Positions 23,983 through 35,708 of a DNA stretch of 64,000 bases are shown one piece after another. Location: positions 124,001 through 188,000 of the forward strand of contig NW_026570336.1 in assembly GCF_019649055.1 (NCBI RefSeq). The letters run 5' to 3'. This DNA is from Paramacrobiotus metropolitanus (lineage: Eukaryota > Tardigrada > Eutardigrada > Parachela > Macrobiotidae). The first letter of the stretch is position 1. Every line of letters starts with the position of its first letter. The notes beneath the pieces are model-generated. The model was not told where the DNA came from and searched no databases. It was given only the letters and a program-made list of their open reading frames with translations. A program made the position numbers and the translations under genes.

Positions 23983-25885
23983 TCTGTGCAGTTAACTGTT
24001 TATCACGATCGCAGTCTTTATCCACTCGGTGTTTGATTCGTTGATTACTAGCGATCTTCTGATAATAAGGAGTCCACGATAACTACAACAGACGAGCGTG
24101 CCCAAATGAAAAAAATGTGCGGTGATATTTGTACTATATTTGTATTATGCTGCCTCAGCTAAAATTCCTCAACCAAACTTGAAACTGACAAAAGCAGTCA
24201 AGTATCATATGCGACTGGTTCTCTACTGTATAATCTATGAAGGGAAAATAGGCCAGTGGCAGTGGACTACTGCAAGATGCGGATATGAGGTCAAACTGAC
24301 AAAAGGAGCACGGTGGCCAATGTCCTGGGGCTGGAGCGTATAGAACGGCCATCGGCTATTGGATTAACCACGCCCATATCTTCAATGCCGATAAAGCAAC
24401 AGCAGCAACAACAGTAATGTATTACGTTTTAACTGGAAAATAGAAATGTGCAAGCGGCATATGAGCGTAATATTCTACACGAACAGCGGCGTAAAAAAGT
24501 GTGCAAACATACTCGTATTGTACACCAACAAGCAACACACAGATACATACTAATTACATACAGCAATTGGGTTATAACTTTAACTGGTTTAATATGACTT
24601 TAATCGGTGTGTTTTACAAAAGGCAACGCCTAGCGTTCACACGATCTAGACTAAGAAACCATTCCAGTTAACATGAGATGGAACAGTTCCCAAAAATACT
24701 CTGAGCATTGCCACGCTGAATCTCGAGACTTGATCATTGAAAAAGAAACCAGAAAGAAAACAAAACAGATGGAGCGGCTTTCTCCCGTTCGATTATACAG
24801 TTTCTTGCCGATTTCCTTTGACAAATTAACTGGCGCGTTGCACCAAACACCAAAAGTTTCGCAGGCCAACGGAACAAAATAACAACGACAACCAGTTTCC
24901 AAATATTTTCGCTGGCAATGCATTCAACCATGCTCCCGCGTATTTTGTACATACTGCCCGCAATCTTGCTTCTGTCCGTAAGCAGTCGCCAATACCAGTC
25001 CACAGTGATGCAGTGTCTTTTTCAATAACTGCAAAGTGGTTTGAATGTACGCACTTCGGGATAGCTGGGCGTATGTAAGTGTTTCCAGTGTGTCCTTGAC
25101 CAGTGGATCGAACTCGTCCAGTAGTAATTTTGTCGCGCATAGAATGAATCAGAGCAGGCGTCGGTTTATAAAGGTACACCGAGTTAATTATTTTACCGTT
25201 TCAGGCGTCAGTACAATTGCACCCGGAGCAATTGTATGAAGCCTGTTCACGGTTTCCTCACGTGCCGCCGATGATGATGTACATTTCGCACTTCGCGGGG
25301 TTCAACCCCAGTCCGGCGTTTGCGCTGTTTTTACAGCAATTTAATAATGCTTGCACGCACAAATGTCGTGCACATTCGATGTGCGTGGCATCATGTTCAC
25401 CGTTCAATGGAATAAACTCAATAGAGTCTTCAATTTAGATGTGGCTGCATAAGATACGCAAACGAGAGACAGTCTTGATGTGCCAGCATCCACGCCTTCC
25501 AGCTGCGATCTTTGTTTTATAATTATTCAAGGACTTCAACACTAGGTACGACTTCCGCCGTACAATACGTGCGGGTGTGCCTGACAGCGAAACAACAAAT
25601 TAGAAAGACTGCCCCGGCCATGAGCTGAACAATTAGCTTAAAAAAGTACTGGGAAGCGGAAACGATTTGCTGGACTGTGGCTCTGCTTGGACTGTCCTTA
25701 TCTAAAATAAAAAAAAGTTTTCTGTAGTGTTGTTTTGGTCTGTTATTGCATAAAGCAGTGTCTTAAGAATGCGTCGAGGTTTATTCTGCTCAATGGATAA
25801 ACTACAAACTACACCAGTTATTCATGTACTACAAACTCGTACAGTTTATCGTTAACTCCAGCTAAGTGTCGTCTGTAGTTTACTG
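23983..25885. other. Upstream flank of F-box copy 1 and repeat arm
   Basis: Bases 24110-24420 (GTGCGGTGATATT...GATGCGGATA.GAGG) recur at about 27515-27680 and 33785-33980, so the 5' flank was duplicated with the gene. Bases 25490-25850 are the inverted partner of 19130-19530 and abut the truncated end of copy 2. No separate gene is supported. Confidence 0.5.
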
Positions 25886-27410
25886 CTACCGTCGGCGTAG
25901 GCGGATGATGCCGCAGATGACACTGGTGTCCAGTTCCATGGTGGTCTCGTCGAGGCTGTGGACCCGCTGAACCGGCACCCAGCGGGTCACGGCCAGTGTC
26001 CGCAAGGCGGGAAGGAGAGTGCGCTGTAACAGCATCGCCAGATGGTACATTTCGTCGCTGTTGTTGACGCTCTCCACGCGCTGGTTATAATCCATTGTGA
26101 TGGACGGATGGGTGAAGCGTGTCAACAGAATGTCCCATCCTGAGCTGACACTGACAAGTGAGAAAGATTCGTATGCGTATGCGTAGTATCGTGAGAGCAC
26201 AACTCAGCACTTACTGGACCTGGCAAACTGCTGACACGTATACTGTAGAAGTAACTGCGTAATTGCCTTCGTAGTACGATTTGGGTGTAGACGTCCACGT
26301 AGTTCAGTAGATCTTGTAATATTTCTCCCGGTAGAGAGTTCATCGGTAGCTGCACATCGTACTCGTTATCTGCGATAGAGGCAATGGAACGCCTATCAGC
26401 TCGTGCCTCGTAGCAAGTGCAGACACATGCAGAACTGGCAGAAAAACATAAATTATATCTGTGCTGATTGGATTTACGGTTTAGTTTTATTTTGTAGATA
26501 AAAAAGTAGACAAAATTCCGCCTAAGAAGGTGTGGGCACCCAGGTACAGAGAGGAAACGCACAGTAATAACAATAATTATTAATAAAAGTTATTGTGGTA
26601 CCACCATCTTCCGTAAGCAGCTGCTTCTCCGGACGCATGACAACCGCCAAGGCGTCGCATTCAAAACACCGCTGGACACAGTCGGTCAGCAGCGGTTCTG
26701 TCCAGTAAACCTCCCTCTCTTTCTAGCAGACAAACACGGCACTGTCCGTCTCCATTCGGAAAAAGAAGCGATTATGGTAACCCTGGACAATGTTGACACA
26801 ACCCGCATAGCACTGTAAATCGCCGCGTGCCCGTTTGACCTCGTAATGGACGATTCTCGTCGATGGCGTTGATCCGGTCGGCATGGGCCAGCGGCACCCG
26901 GTACTGTACTCCACGTAGACGCCCTCCCGCCGGGAGGCCGCCCCCAACGTCCGCGCGGGTGGCAGCTTCGTGATCACCAACTGCAGTGGATGGACGATAT
27001 GCCGCGCGCCTAGAACCGTCTCCACCTGGAATATGGTATTGGTATCCAGTATCGCTCGGGCAGTCATGCGCTCCACCACGATGCCCGGCTCCAGTACCAG
27101 CGGCTCGTGGTGGTTGGCGCGCAACGCCACGAAGATGTGCTGACCGGGCTGCAGATAATCAGCAGCCAACGCGTGCTGGTACAGAATGGTGCGCGGCGAC
27201 CCAGCGCGGTGCGAGAGCCGTGCAATAGAAGCTGATGTACAGCTGGTCTCCCGTATCCGATACGTCCTCCACGAAGCCCACACACCACACGTCATCCCGG
27301 TGCGGATGCTGCAGGACGGCGGTGCTGGCGCAGGCCATACTGCGGCGCAGACGGCGGCATGCCGGCGGCGGAGTACCCAGGTGGCGTGGGTACTGATAGG
27401 TGCTGTCCAT
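25886..27410 (-). pseudogene. F-box family copy 2, truncated and frameshifted
   Basis: This is homologous to copy 1. The N-terminal exon runs from an ATG at 27410 but shifts frame near 27165 and again near 26915, where a 5-base insertion (TGTAC) is present. It ends in an early stop at about 26723. The F-box exon (26369-26267) is recognisable (LPGEILQDLLNYVDVY), but its donor reads GC instead of GT. The LRR-like exon (26143 onward) stops at about 25886, where the inverted repeat begins, and no terminal exon follows. The module would not make a full F-box protein. Intron sequence next to the F-box exon closely matches copy 4. Confidence 0.75.
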
Positions 27411-29839
27411 TCATCCCAAATACCTGTGTCTGACAATCTTCTGGTAATAAGTGGTCCACGATCTCTACAGTCTACAGCAGTCGAGCGTGCCCAGTAACTG
27501 GGACGAGTAGAAAAAGTGTGCGGTGATATTCTGGGCTGTCTTGGCTGGTACGGCAGTCTCAAATCTGCAACTCCGTCTCTATAATCGATGAATGAAAATT
27601 GGTCAGCGATGGCCAACCAGATGCGGATACGAGGCCATACGTAACAGATACAAAAAGTGCACGATGCCCTTGAGCGTATTTCCAGAAAGGCCTTTGCCCA
27701 CCGCGCCCATATGCCTAGTGGCCAGTACAGATAGAGCAGTACAAATTGCAGCTGAAGTACTGTAACTTTGTACTGGGATGGGCAAGCTTCAATTATGGGC
27801 GTGCGATTTAACACTGGTAGTGGCGTTAAAAAAATGTACGAACGATTGCCGAACATATCTGTAAGTGTACACCAACAAACAGCAAACAGCGCTCCGTGCA
27901 GAATACGTAGCGTTCAACCTGCGATTTGCGGGGCATCATAATCACCACTTAAGAAGTGTGTATGCCTACTAATTTCTCACTAACCGATTCACCGTTCGAT
28001 TTATGACAGAGCATTTGTGATTTCCGGTCGACATGTAACAGGGTCACTCTGGGACGCGTCATTTTTCTCTTGTGCACGAAACTGCACAGCCAAGCATACT
28101 GTTATCAAGCACAACGTCGTTGGCTGTTATCGTTCCTATTACAGTCGAAGAAAAACGTTCGTGTTTTTTTGCTGTCGTCTGAGTTCTGGTAGCGATCAGG
28201 TGTCCTCATTTGCTTTGTTATTTGCAGTCAACTCAGTGGTCAAGCTTGGTCGTTTTTGAAAATAATCTCGAGGCTATAAACTCGCAGAACGCTGCAGCTG
28301 CCCAGTCCGTGTCAGAACGATCGATAAGCTCCGGTCACTCATTCGACCTCCGACTGAACCACCGGACAAAGATAACTCCACCAACCGGATTAACTAGCGG
28401 AACGACATAGCCGGCATGCATGTTGTCACATGCTTGCGAACCGCGAATATGTTATCACACCCGCTGACGCCAAAGAGAACTCGATTTTACTTAACCAAAG
28501 CAGGGCGGGTCACCCCATGGGTGCACTCGTTATCTCTGCCCCTGCTCTGTATTTACCAAAGCCAAAGGCCAATTTTGCCATACCGGGATATTCTCCTGCT
28601 GACAATCGCTAGTGCGATGCAAAAGTAACCTCGATCTGTCCCTGTATGAAGGATGTTTAGTCTTCTAATGGTTCCGTGCGAGAATGGTGATCCATCTTGG
28701 TAATTGTTGATGTTGTTTACGTCCGTGATCTCTGAGACTGAGAGTGAGCATGAGTTGGGACAAAACTTAACGTATGTATGGTAATATGCCCATACGAAAT
28801 GGTGTGGGAAGTTAGGTGATAATTAACCAGTTTGCGGGCTGTAAGCATTGGGGTTGCAAGCATGGAGGGTAAGTGCGTGTAACTTCATGTGTGTACTTCA
28901 GCATATGTACGGTAAATGTTTAGATACGTATGGATCCGATATATGAACAAGAAGCATGAAACAATGAACTGAATATGAAAGGAAACGAAAACCTATGAAA
29001 CAGGAAACACGGAAACATATATCACTAAACCTTCATATATTATATGGAGCGAGATACGAAAGATGAAACGTGAAACATGAAACACATGGAAGAAACAAAA
29101 ATTTATGAAAGGACTCGAAACTTCATGAAACAGGAAACACGAAACAGGTTTCAGCTGCGATATTTTTAAAGTTTACGCTTCGATACCAGCACATTAAGAT
29201 GCTTCGCTGCACTCCGGGTGTTGATTTGTGTTTATTGTTTTCTATATCGAGATGCTCTAGTATCGCCTTAAGGTGTTTGATTGTGTACAACTAATGTGTA
29301 CAACTCGTGCTATAACGCACTAAAAAAGTTTTGCCCCAGCTCGGGTAATCTATGGGATCTCTAGTTTATTCATTGTTTACAATGAATACGGGTCAAGAAA
29401 TGATGAGTATAACTGTGACTGGAAAGTAAGTATACCATGTCATCTTTCCTCTGTCTTAGCTTACAAAGAGGCGCTGCTTTGTAGCGCAGGACAATAAACT
29501 AATTAGAAAAGTGTTTATACTTGGAAAAGCCGGCAGAAATCTCTCAACATTCAAAAGACCACAGCAAGTGCTATCTACTGCTCCGAGCAACCTGTTACCC
29601 ATAAAACCCATTACAATGTACCGATAAAACTGCTGGTGCAATACAACTTATTATGCACCTTATTCTTAGAGAAGTAGTCTCGGAATACGGTTTTTGTTAA
29701 GAGCTAAAAACAGAATCACTATTCCTCATCCGCTCAGTATCTCTTCGTGTTTCCAAACTCGCGTTTCACGAAGTGTCGGCACTCTTGCATCAACAAACGT
29801 AGCCTTCACACAAACTATACCGAGTAGAAGCAGAATTTG
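27411..29839. other. Duplicated flanks and a dispersed element, no gene
   Basis: Bases 27515-27680 are the duplicated 5' flank. Bases about 27961-28760 match, inverted and diverged, 34340-35340. Bases 28920-29160 are purine-rich imperfect repeats of GAAAC type (for example CATGAAACAGGAAACACGAAAC). Bases 29440-29690 duplicate 20380-20640, the 3' flank of the F-box gene. Confidence 0.5.
27961..28760 (+). repeat. Dispersed repeat, inverted copy at 34340-35340
   Basis: Shared blocks in the same order include ACCGTTCGATTTATGA, GTGCACGAAACTGCACAGCC, GATCAGGTGTCCT, ACTAGCGGAACGAC and CAAAGCAGGGCGGGTCACC. The two copies are in opposite orientation and flank F-box copy 3. There is no intact open frame. 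It may be an old non-autonomous element or a rearranged segmental duplication. Confidence 0.6.
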
Positions 29840-32800
29840 TCAGCCGGCGACTTGCTGCACACCCTCTGCTTCATTTTCGCACCACGTTGTCCAGAGCACA
29901 AAGACGGTTAATGGGGAATAACTGCCGGGTAGAATGTGATAAATTCTGTACAGTTCAGCGTCAGCCCCGTATCCAAAAGTCTGCCACGGTTGAGAGGTGA
30001 GATGCGCTTCCTTGGGCTGGGTACTGTAAAACAACCAATAAAACTACGAGTACTGTAAAACTGTACTGTAAAACACTGGGCTGGGTACTGTAAAACAACC
30101 AATAAAACTACGAGTACTGTAAAACTGTACTGTAAAACACTGGGCTGGGTACTGTAAAACAACCAATAAAACTACGAGTACTGTAAAACTGAATGGAAAA
30201 CACTAGGCTGGGTACTGTAAAACAACCAATAAAACTCGTACTTGTACTTTTCTCACATAGTGACGTTTGCTATACGTATATTTTGAACAAGCACTCCCTC
30301 GTCTCCGGAAGTAAACTGAAGTACTGTAGCCACTTGGGTAAGCAATAATTGTTCAAAATATGCAATTTGTGTAGTACAAGTGACCAGTTGTTGAGAACAG
30401 CAAAACGTTTGCAACAAGTTGGAAAATGTGGCGCTTACAAATTGAGGATTCTCCGGAGAAAAACTGCATACCGGAAATCCTCCTTCATGTTCAAGGAGGA
30501 CCAGTAGGCATGCATGGACGCTACGGTGTCGCGCATGCCGGCTGACACCTCCGGCAGTTGCTTTTCCATAGCGGCTCGCATAACGTTGAAATTGGTCGCG
30601 TCGGAGCGTGATGCGTCGAAGCGCAGGAACGGCAAGGTCACCGGCACTGTGGTTCGTGGACATCGGCCCTGGAAACGGCGCTTCGGTTGTATGTAGAAGT
30701 CCACATTCGCCAAGCGCTGCCAGGCATCGGTCATCTGGTAGTCAACGAGAATCAGCTCGTGGCACACGTCCATAAGCGGAGACAGGGAGCGCATGGGGCG
30801 CCGACGGTAGTGCTCGGCGAACTCGTAGTCCACGACGCAACGGTGCAGGACGATGCGACGGAGGGTCGGCGGGGAGCGTTGGCGGATGAGGCCGCAGATG
30901 ACACTGACGCCCAGTTCAACGGTGGTCTCGTCGAGGCTGTGGACCCGCTGACCCGGCACCCAGCGGGTCACGGCCAGGGTCCGCACGCCGGGATGCAGCG
31001 CGTGCTGAAGGAGCATCGCCAGGCGGTACATTTCGTCGCTGTTGTTGACGCTCTCCACGCGCTGACCAAAATCCAGCGTGATGGACGGATGGGCACAGCG
31101 TGTCCGCATAGTGCTCCATCTTGGGCTAACCCTGAAAAGAATTACTGCTGTCTAAAGCCCATTATATTCTGCCTCAGTAACAAGCGATTGTAACTGGCAA
31201 GACCGTCAGTCCCCAAATATACAGTGCGGCAAAAACCGTATACACTCCGGAACACTCACTAGATCGGTTACAGCACAAAAAAAAGCTGGGTGGGCAAAAT
31301 TTATGGCGAGCGTTTGTGTTTATCCGGCGGACGGTGTTGCCGGCTTACAGGCAAAAGCGTCCGGCGGACGGTTCCTCCGGACGGTCTTCCCGGTTGGAAG
31401 CGATTCTTCTTAAAGCGGGCTTGACATTCTGCATACAAAGCGTACGCATGTCTTGCTTTGTACGTCTTGGACGAGTGAAGCTGGACATTAAGAAATTCGG
31501 TTTTGTAGTTGTGCAACATGTGCGCACAGCTAGCGGAGACGCGGTCATTTCGTCCTAAATTGAAGTGTTGTCCCATCGGCTGACCATGTTGTGGCCTCCG
31601 CTTCTAACCAGCTGGCCGACCCAGCATCATAGCATGGGCCATGCAGTTTTTGTACGATGCTTATAAGTTGGACCACATAGTCTGTGTACGGAAAAGAGCG
31701 GCTCTTGAAATTTTAATTCACGATGGCGCTCGAGATGCTTCACCAAACTAACTACTACAGTAACAACAAAATTCATAACGTTAACATTTCATCTATGCTA
31801 GCCTGGTCTAGAGGGATTGTACATTAAATTATGTACCCATCACTCATGTATCGCGTTTGCCCTTTGTACGTGTTGCTACTGGGATAGAAAACTGCTACCT
31901 AAAACAATTCTTTCATTTGTTTTTTGTTAAAGTGTATCGTACAGGACGATCTAAAGTCTGTAAGTCTGATCTACTGAACCGGTGATCCGGTTCCGGTATG
32001 AGCGCAATCATAGCTGTATTGATGACCTTGGCACCTTTTCTAGCCTACAGGCCCTACACACAGCCAGGCAGGCTCCCTCGAATTAGCGCTAACTAATCAA
32101 CGTTCGAGCTGTATACTTATCGTTAAACTCAGCCAGAGTACCGACTGGGCATTGCACACTGACATTGTATCAGTACATGCATTGTACAAAGAGCTGAGTA
32201 ACTACCGTTGTAGTGCGATTTGACTGTAGACATCCACAAGGTCCAGTAGGTCCTGCAGTATTTCCCCGGGCAGCGAATCCATGCGCAGCTGCCCTTCTGG
32301 CTCGGCATCTACAAGTATGGGAACGCGTGTGCAGTTCGTAGTACATTGACACCTTGACCGATACAAACAGAAGCAACAGCAGACAAGCCTAATGGCAAGA
32401 GGTCAACACTACCAGCACTCAAATTAAGACGGGCAAGGTACAGTAGCAGAAATTATTGCAGTACTTTCATTAGCAGTAGTTTCTTCTCGACCGGCATATC
32501 AACCGTCAGGGCACCGCACTCCAAACAGCGTTGGACACAATCGGCTAACAGTTGCTCCGTCCAGTACGCCTCACTGAAATGAGTGTGTTCCCAGCAGACG
32601 AACACGGCACTGTCCGTCTCCAAGCGAAAAAAAAAGTGATTATGGTAGCCGTGGATGAAGTTGATATAGCCGGGATGGCACTGTAAGTCGCCGCGTGCCC
32701 GTTTGACCTCATAATGCAGCCGATTCTCGTCGATGGCGTTGATCCGGTCGGCATGGGCCAGCGGCACCCGGTACTGTACTTCACGTAGACGCCCTCCCGC

Positions 32801-33281
32801 CGGGAGGCCCCTGCTAAGCTTCGCGCAGGTGCGGGTGGCAGCTGTTCACCGAGTATCACCTGCAGCTGATGAACGAAACGCCGCGCACCCAGGCTCGTCT
32901 CCACCTGGCATACCGTGTCCGAAAATCTTTTTCCAGTACAGTGTGCCACCACGAGGCCCGCTCCAGGACCAGCGGCTCGTGGCGGTCGACGCGCAGCGCC
33001 ACAAAGGTGTGCTGACCGCATTCAGGATACTCATAAGGCAACGTGTGCTCGAACAGAAGATCCGCGGCGACCCAGCGCGGTGCGACGGCCTCGCAATGGA
33101 AACTGATGTACAGCTGGTCTCCCGCATCCGATACGTCCTCCACGAAACCGACGCACCACACGTCGTCGCGATGTGGATGCTGCAGGACGACGGTGTTCGC
33201 GCAGGCCACACTTCGGCGTCGGCGGTGGCATGCGGGAGGCGGAGCACCTAGGTGGTGTGTGTAGTGATAGGTGCTATCCAT
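29840..33281 (-). pseudogene. F-box family copy 3, N-terminal exon frameshifted
   Basis: This copy keeps all four exons: about 33281-32470, 32308-32206, 31131-30439 and 30023-29840. The F-box (LPGEILQDLLDLVDVY) and the whole LRR-like exon are open and close to copy 1, and the last exon ends GVQQVAG. The first exon is broken twice: a shift near 32960 and the same 5-base TGTAC insertion near 32775 that copy 2 carries. The terminal splice acceptor sits inside a 64-bp minisatellite. An alternative downstream start could still yield an F-box/LRR protein lacking the N-terminal module, so loss of function is likely but not proven. Confidence 0.7.
30014..30240. repeat. 64-bp minisatellite, about 3.5 copies
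   Basis: Units start GGGCTGGGTACTGTAAAAC at 30014, 30078, 30142 and (degenerate) 30205. Each contains AACCAATAAAACTACGAG. The first unit contains the minus-strand 3' splice acceptor and the first bases of the last exon of F-box copy 3, so every unit carries a potential acceptor. Copy 1 of the gene has a single unit at the equivalent place (about 20995). Confidence 0.85.
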
Positions 33282-35708
33282 TTTGTGCAGTTAATTTGGT
33301 TATCACGATCTTTTCTGGTAAGTTGATTACTAGCGATTTTCTCCTAATAAGGTCCACGATAACTACAACACTCGAGCGTGCCCAATAAATGGAAAAACAC
33401 GAAGTGGCGTTTTCTTGTCTGCTTCGCAGTCAGCGAAAACATTCCGTCGCGGACTCGCTGTGCAAATTACGTATTATTATTCGTGTACTATAAATTTGTA
33501 ATTATCAACGGTATAGTTAGGGACCATACACAAACTACGTACAAAACGAATTTTCGGGAACGTAGTTTATAGATAGTCCCTTACAGTATCTTCCTTTGTG
33601 TAACTTGATGCTTGTGCTGTGCTAAACCACCCCCCTAAAATGTGCGAATCAGAATCGTGTAACATTTTGGTTACAGACTTTCCATAGACCTGACGAAAAC
33701 AAGCCGTAAACTAAATAGTGTACAAAGACTAGTCTTTGTAATTATTCTAGTTTAACCGACTGCCAACTGGTGTCAGTCCGCTCCGGAAAAATGTGCGGTG
33801 ATACTATACTAATTATTATGCTGCCTTAGCTGGTAACTTGGTACAGTGTCGAAAATTTCTCAGCGAAACTGGAGACTGACTATAATCTGCGACTGGGTCT
33901 CTCTCTATAATCGATGAATGGAAAATAGGCCAGCAATGAATACTGCAGGATGCGGATTGCGGATACGAGGGCATACGGATAAAAGGCGCACGGTGTCCAC
34001 TGTCCTGGGAGCGTGTGGAATGGCCATCGGCTATTGGATAACCACGCCGATATCTCCAATGCCAATAAGGCAGCAGCAACAACAACAGTATATGGGACGT
34101 TACTTGCGGAGACACGATGGCGGATTCATACATCGACGCGACCTCAAAGTGTGCTGGCGCTGCCGCCGAACTGGCTTGCCGGGAGAAGGTTGGAAAATAC
34201 AAGTCGCTTACTGATCGCTGTAATTTTGTCGCTATTGCACTTTTTAAGCTAACAATAAGCCAGAGAAATGTTGGCACGGGACAATTACACTCATTCTTTC
34301 GCTCATCATTTCCTGGACACGTATTCATTATAAACAATAAACAAACCAGAGATCACGGTTAACAAGGACAGCAATTACCCAGATAGATCGCCATTCTCGC
34401 ACGGAACCATAAGAAGGCCAAACATCATTCAAACATGGACACATCGAGAATACTTTTGCATCGCACCAGCGATAATCAGCAGGAGAATATTCCGGTAAGA
34501 CTAAATTGACCTTTAGCTTGGGTAAATATAGTGCAGGGGCAGCGGAAAACGAGGCACCCACGGTGACCCGCCCTGCTTTGATTAAGTACAAGTCGAGTTC
34601 TCGTTGGCGTTAGCGGTGTGATAACATACTCACGGTTCCCGTAATAACATGCTCGCCGGTTACGTCGTTCCGCTAGTTAATCCGGTCTGGTAATTTTTAC
34701 TGATTACAGTACCCCGATTACCTGTGCGTACCCTACACAAAGCACCATTAAACTATAACAAAAAAAATTCGTTCAATTTATCAGTTCCTTCCATAGTGCC
34801 CATCCCTTCCATTTTGACAACATTCACGGTGAATGACCTTGGGATATGGGACTGTGAGGGTAGGGAGTCTCGCTGGGGTCCATGCATGAAACCAAAAATC
34901 CCCCGAAGTAATAACTTCATGTGAAAATGTTAACAACTTCAGTAGTTCTACAGTAGTGCGAAGAATTTTAAAGCTGTTGCGTAAAAGCAGCGTATTTTCA
35001 AAAACGACCCAGCTTAACCATTGAGTAACTGCAAATAACAAAGCAAATTAGGACACCTGATCGCCTTCCGGAACTCGGACAATAGCAACAAAACACTTTC
35101 CTAATTATATCATAATGTTTTCTTCGACTGTATAGGAACGATGACAACCGACGTTGTGGTTGACAACAGTATTCTTGGCTGTGCAGTTTCGTGCACCGGT
35201 GAATTGGCGCGCCGCAGGGTGACCGGTACCTTGTTACATATGGACCGAAAATCACAAATTAATGCTTTTTATGATAAATCGAACGGTGAATCCGTTGGTG
35301 AGAAATCAGTACGCATAAACTCTATTCGAACGGTGAACACACGCGGATACCACTATGCCCAGCTCCAGGACCAACGGCTCGCGGCGGTTGGTCATGCCTC
35401 CGGAGAAACTGCTGCTCATGGAAGGTAATGGTACCGCAATTCATTTTTAAAATTTGAATGGTGCAACTTTGGTTCGGTGTAAAAAGAATCTTTATACTAA
35501 TATGCATTTACGTCGATAATTTGAAGAAGATCGGTTTGTAATGAGACTTTTGGTACACCTGAGTGCATTAAACCTTTTGGAATTTTCAATTTTGATTCAC
35601 ACATAACTTCCCAACCGGATGTTGCGCGCGCAAACGAATCTCCCGTCTACGTATACAAATTTTTTGGCTATGAAATTCCTAAAGCAACGCAAAAAAGGCG
35701 CCTGGGAG
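33282..35708. other. Duplicated flank and repeat arm, no gene
   Basis: Bases 33785-33980 are the third copy of the F-box 5' flank. Bases about 34340-35340 are the inverted partner of 27961-28760. A short fragment at about 35350-35400 resembles the minus-strand N-terminal F-box exon (CCAGCTCCAGGACCAACGGC). No coding region is supported. Confidence 0.5.
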
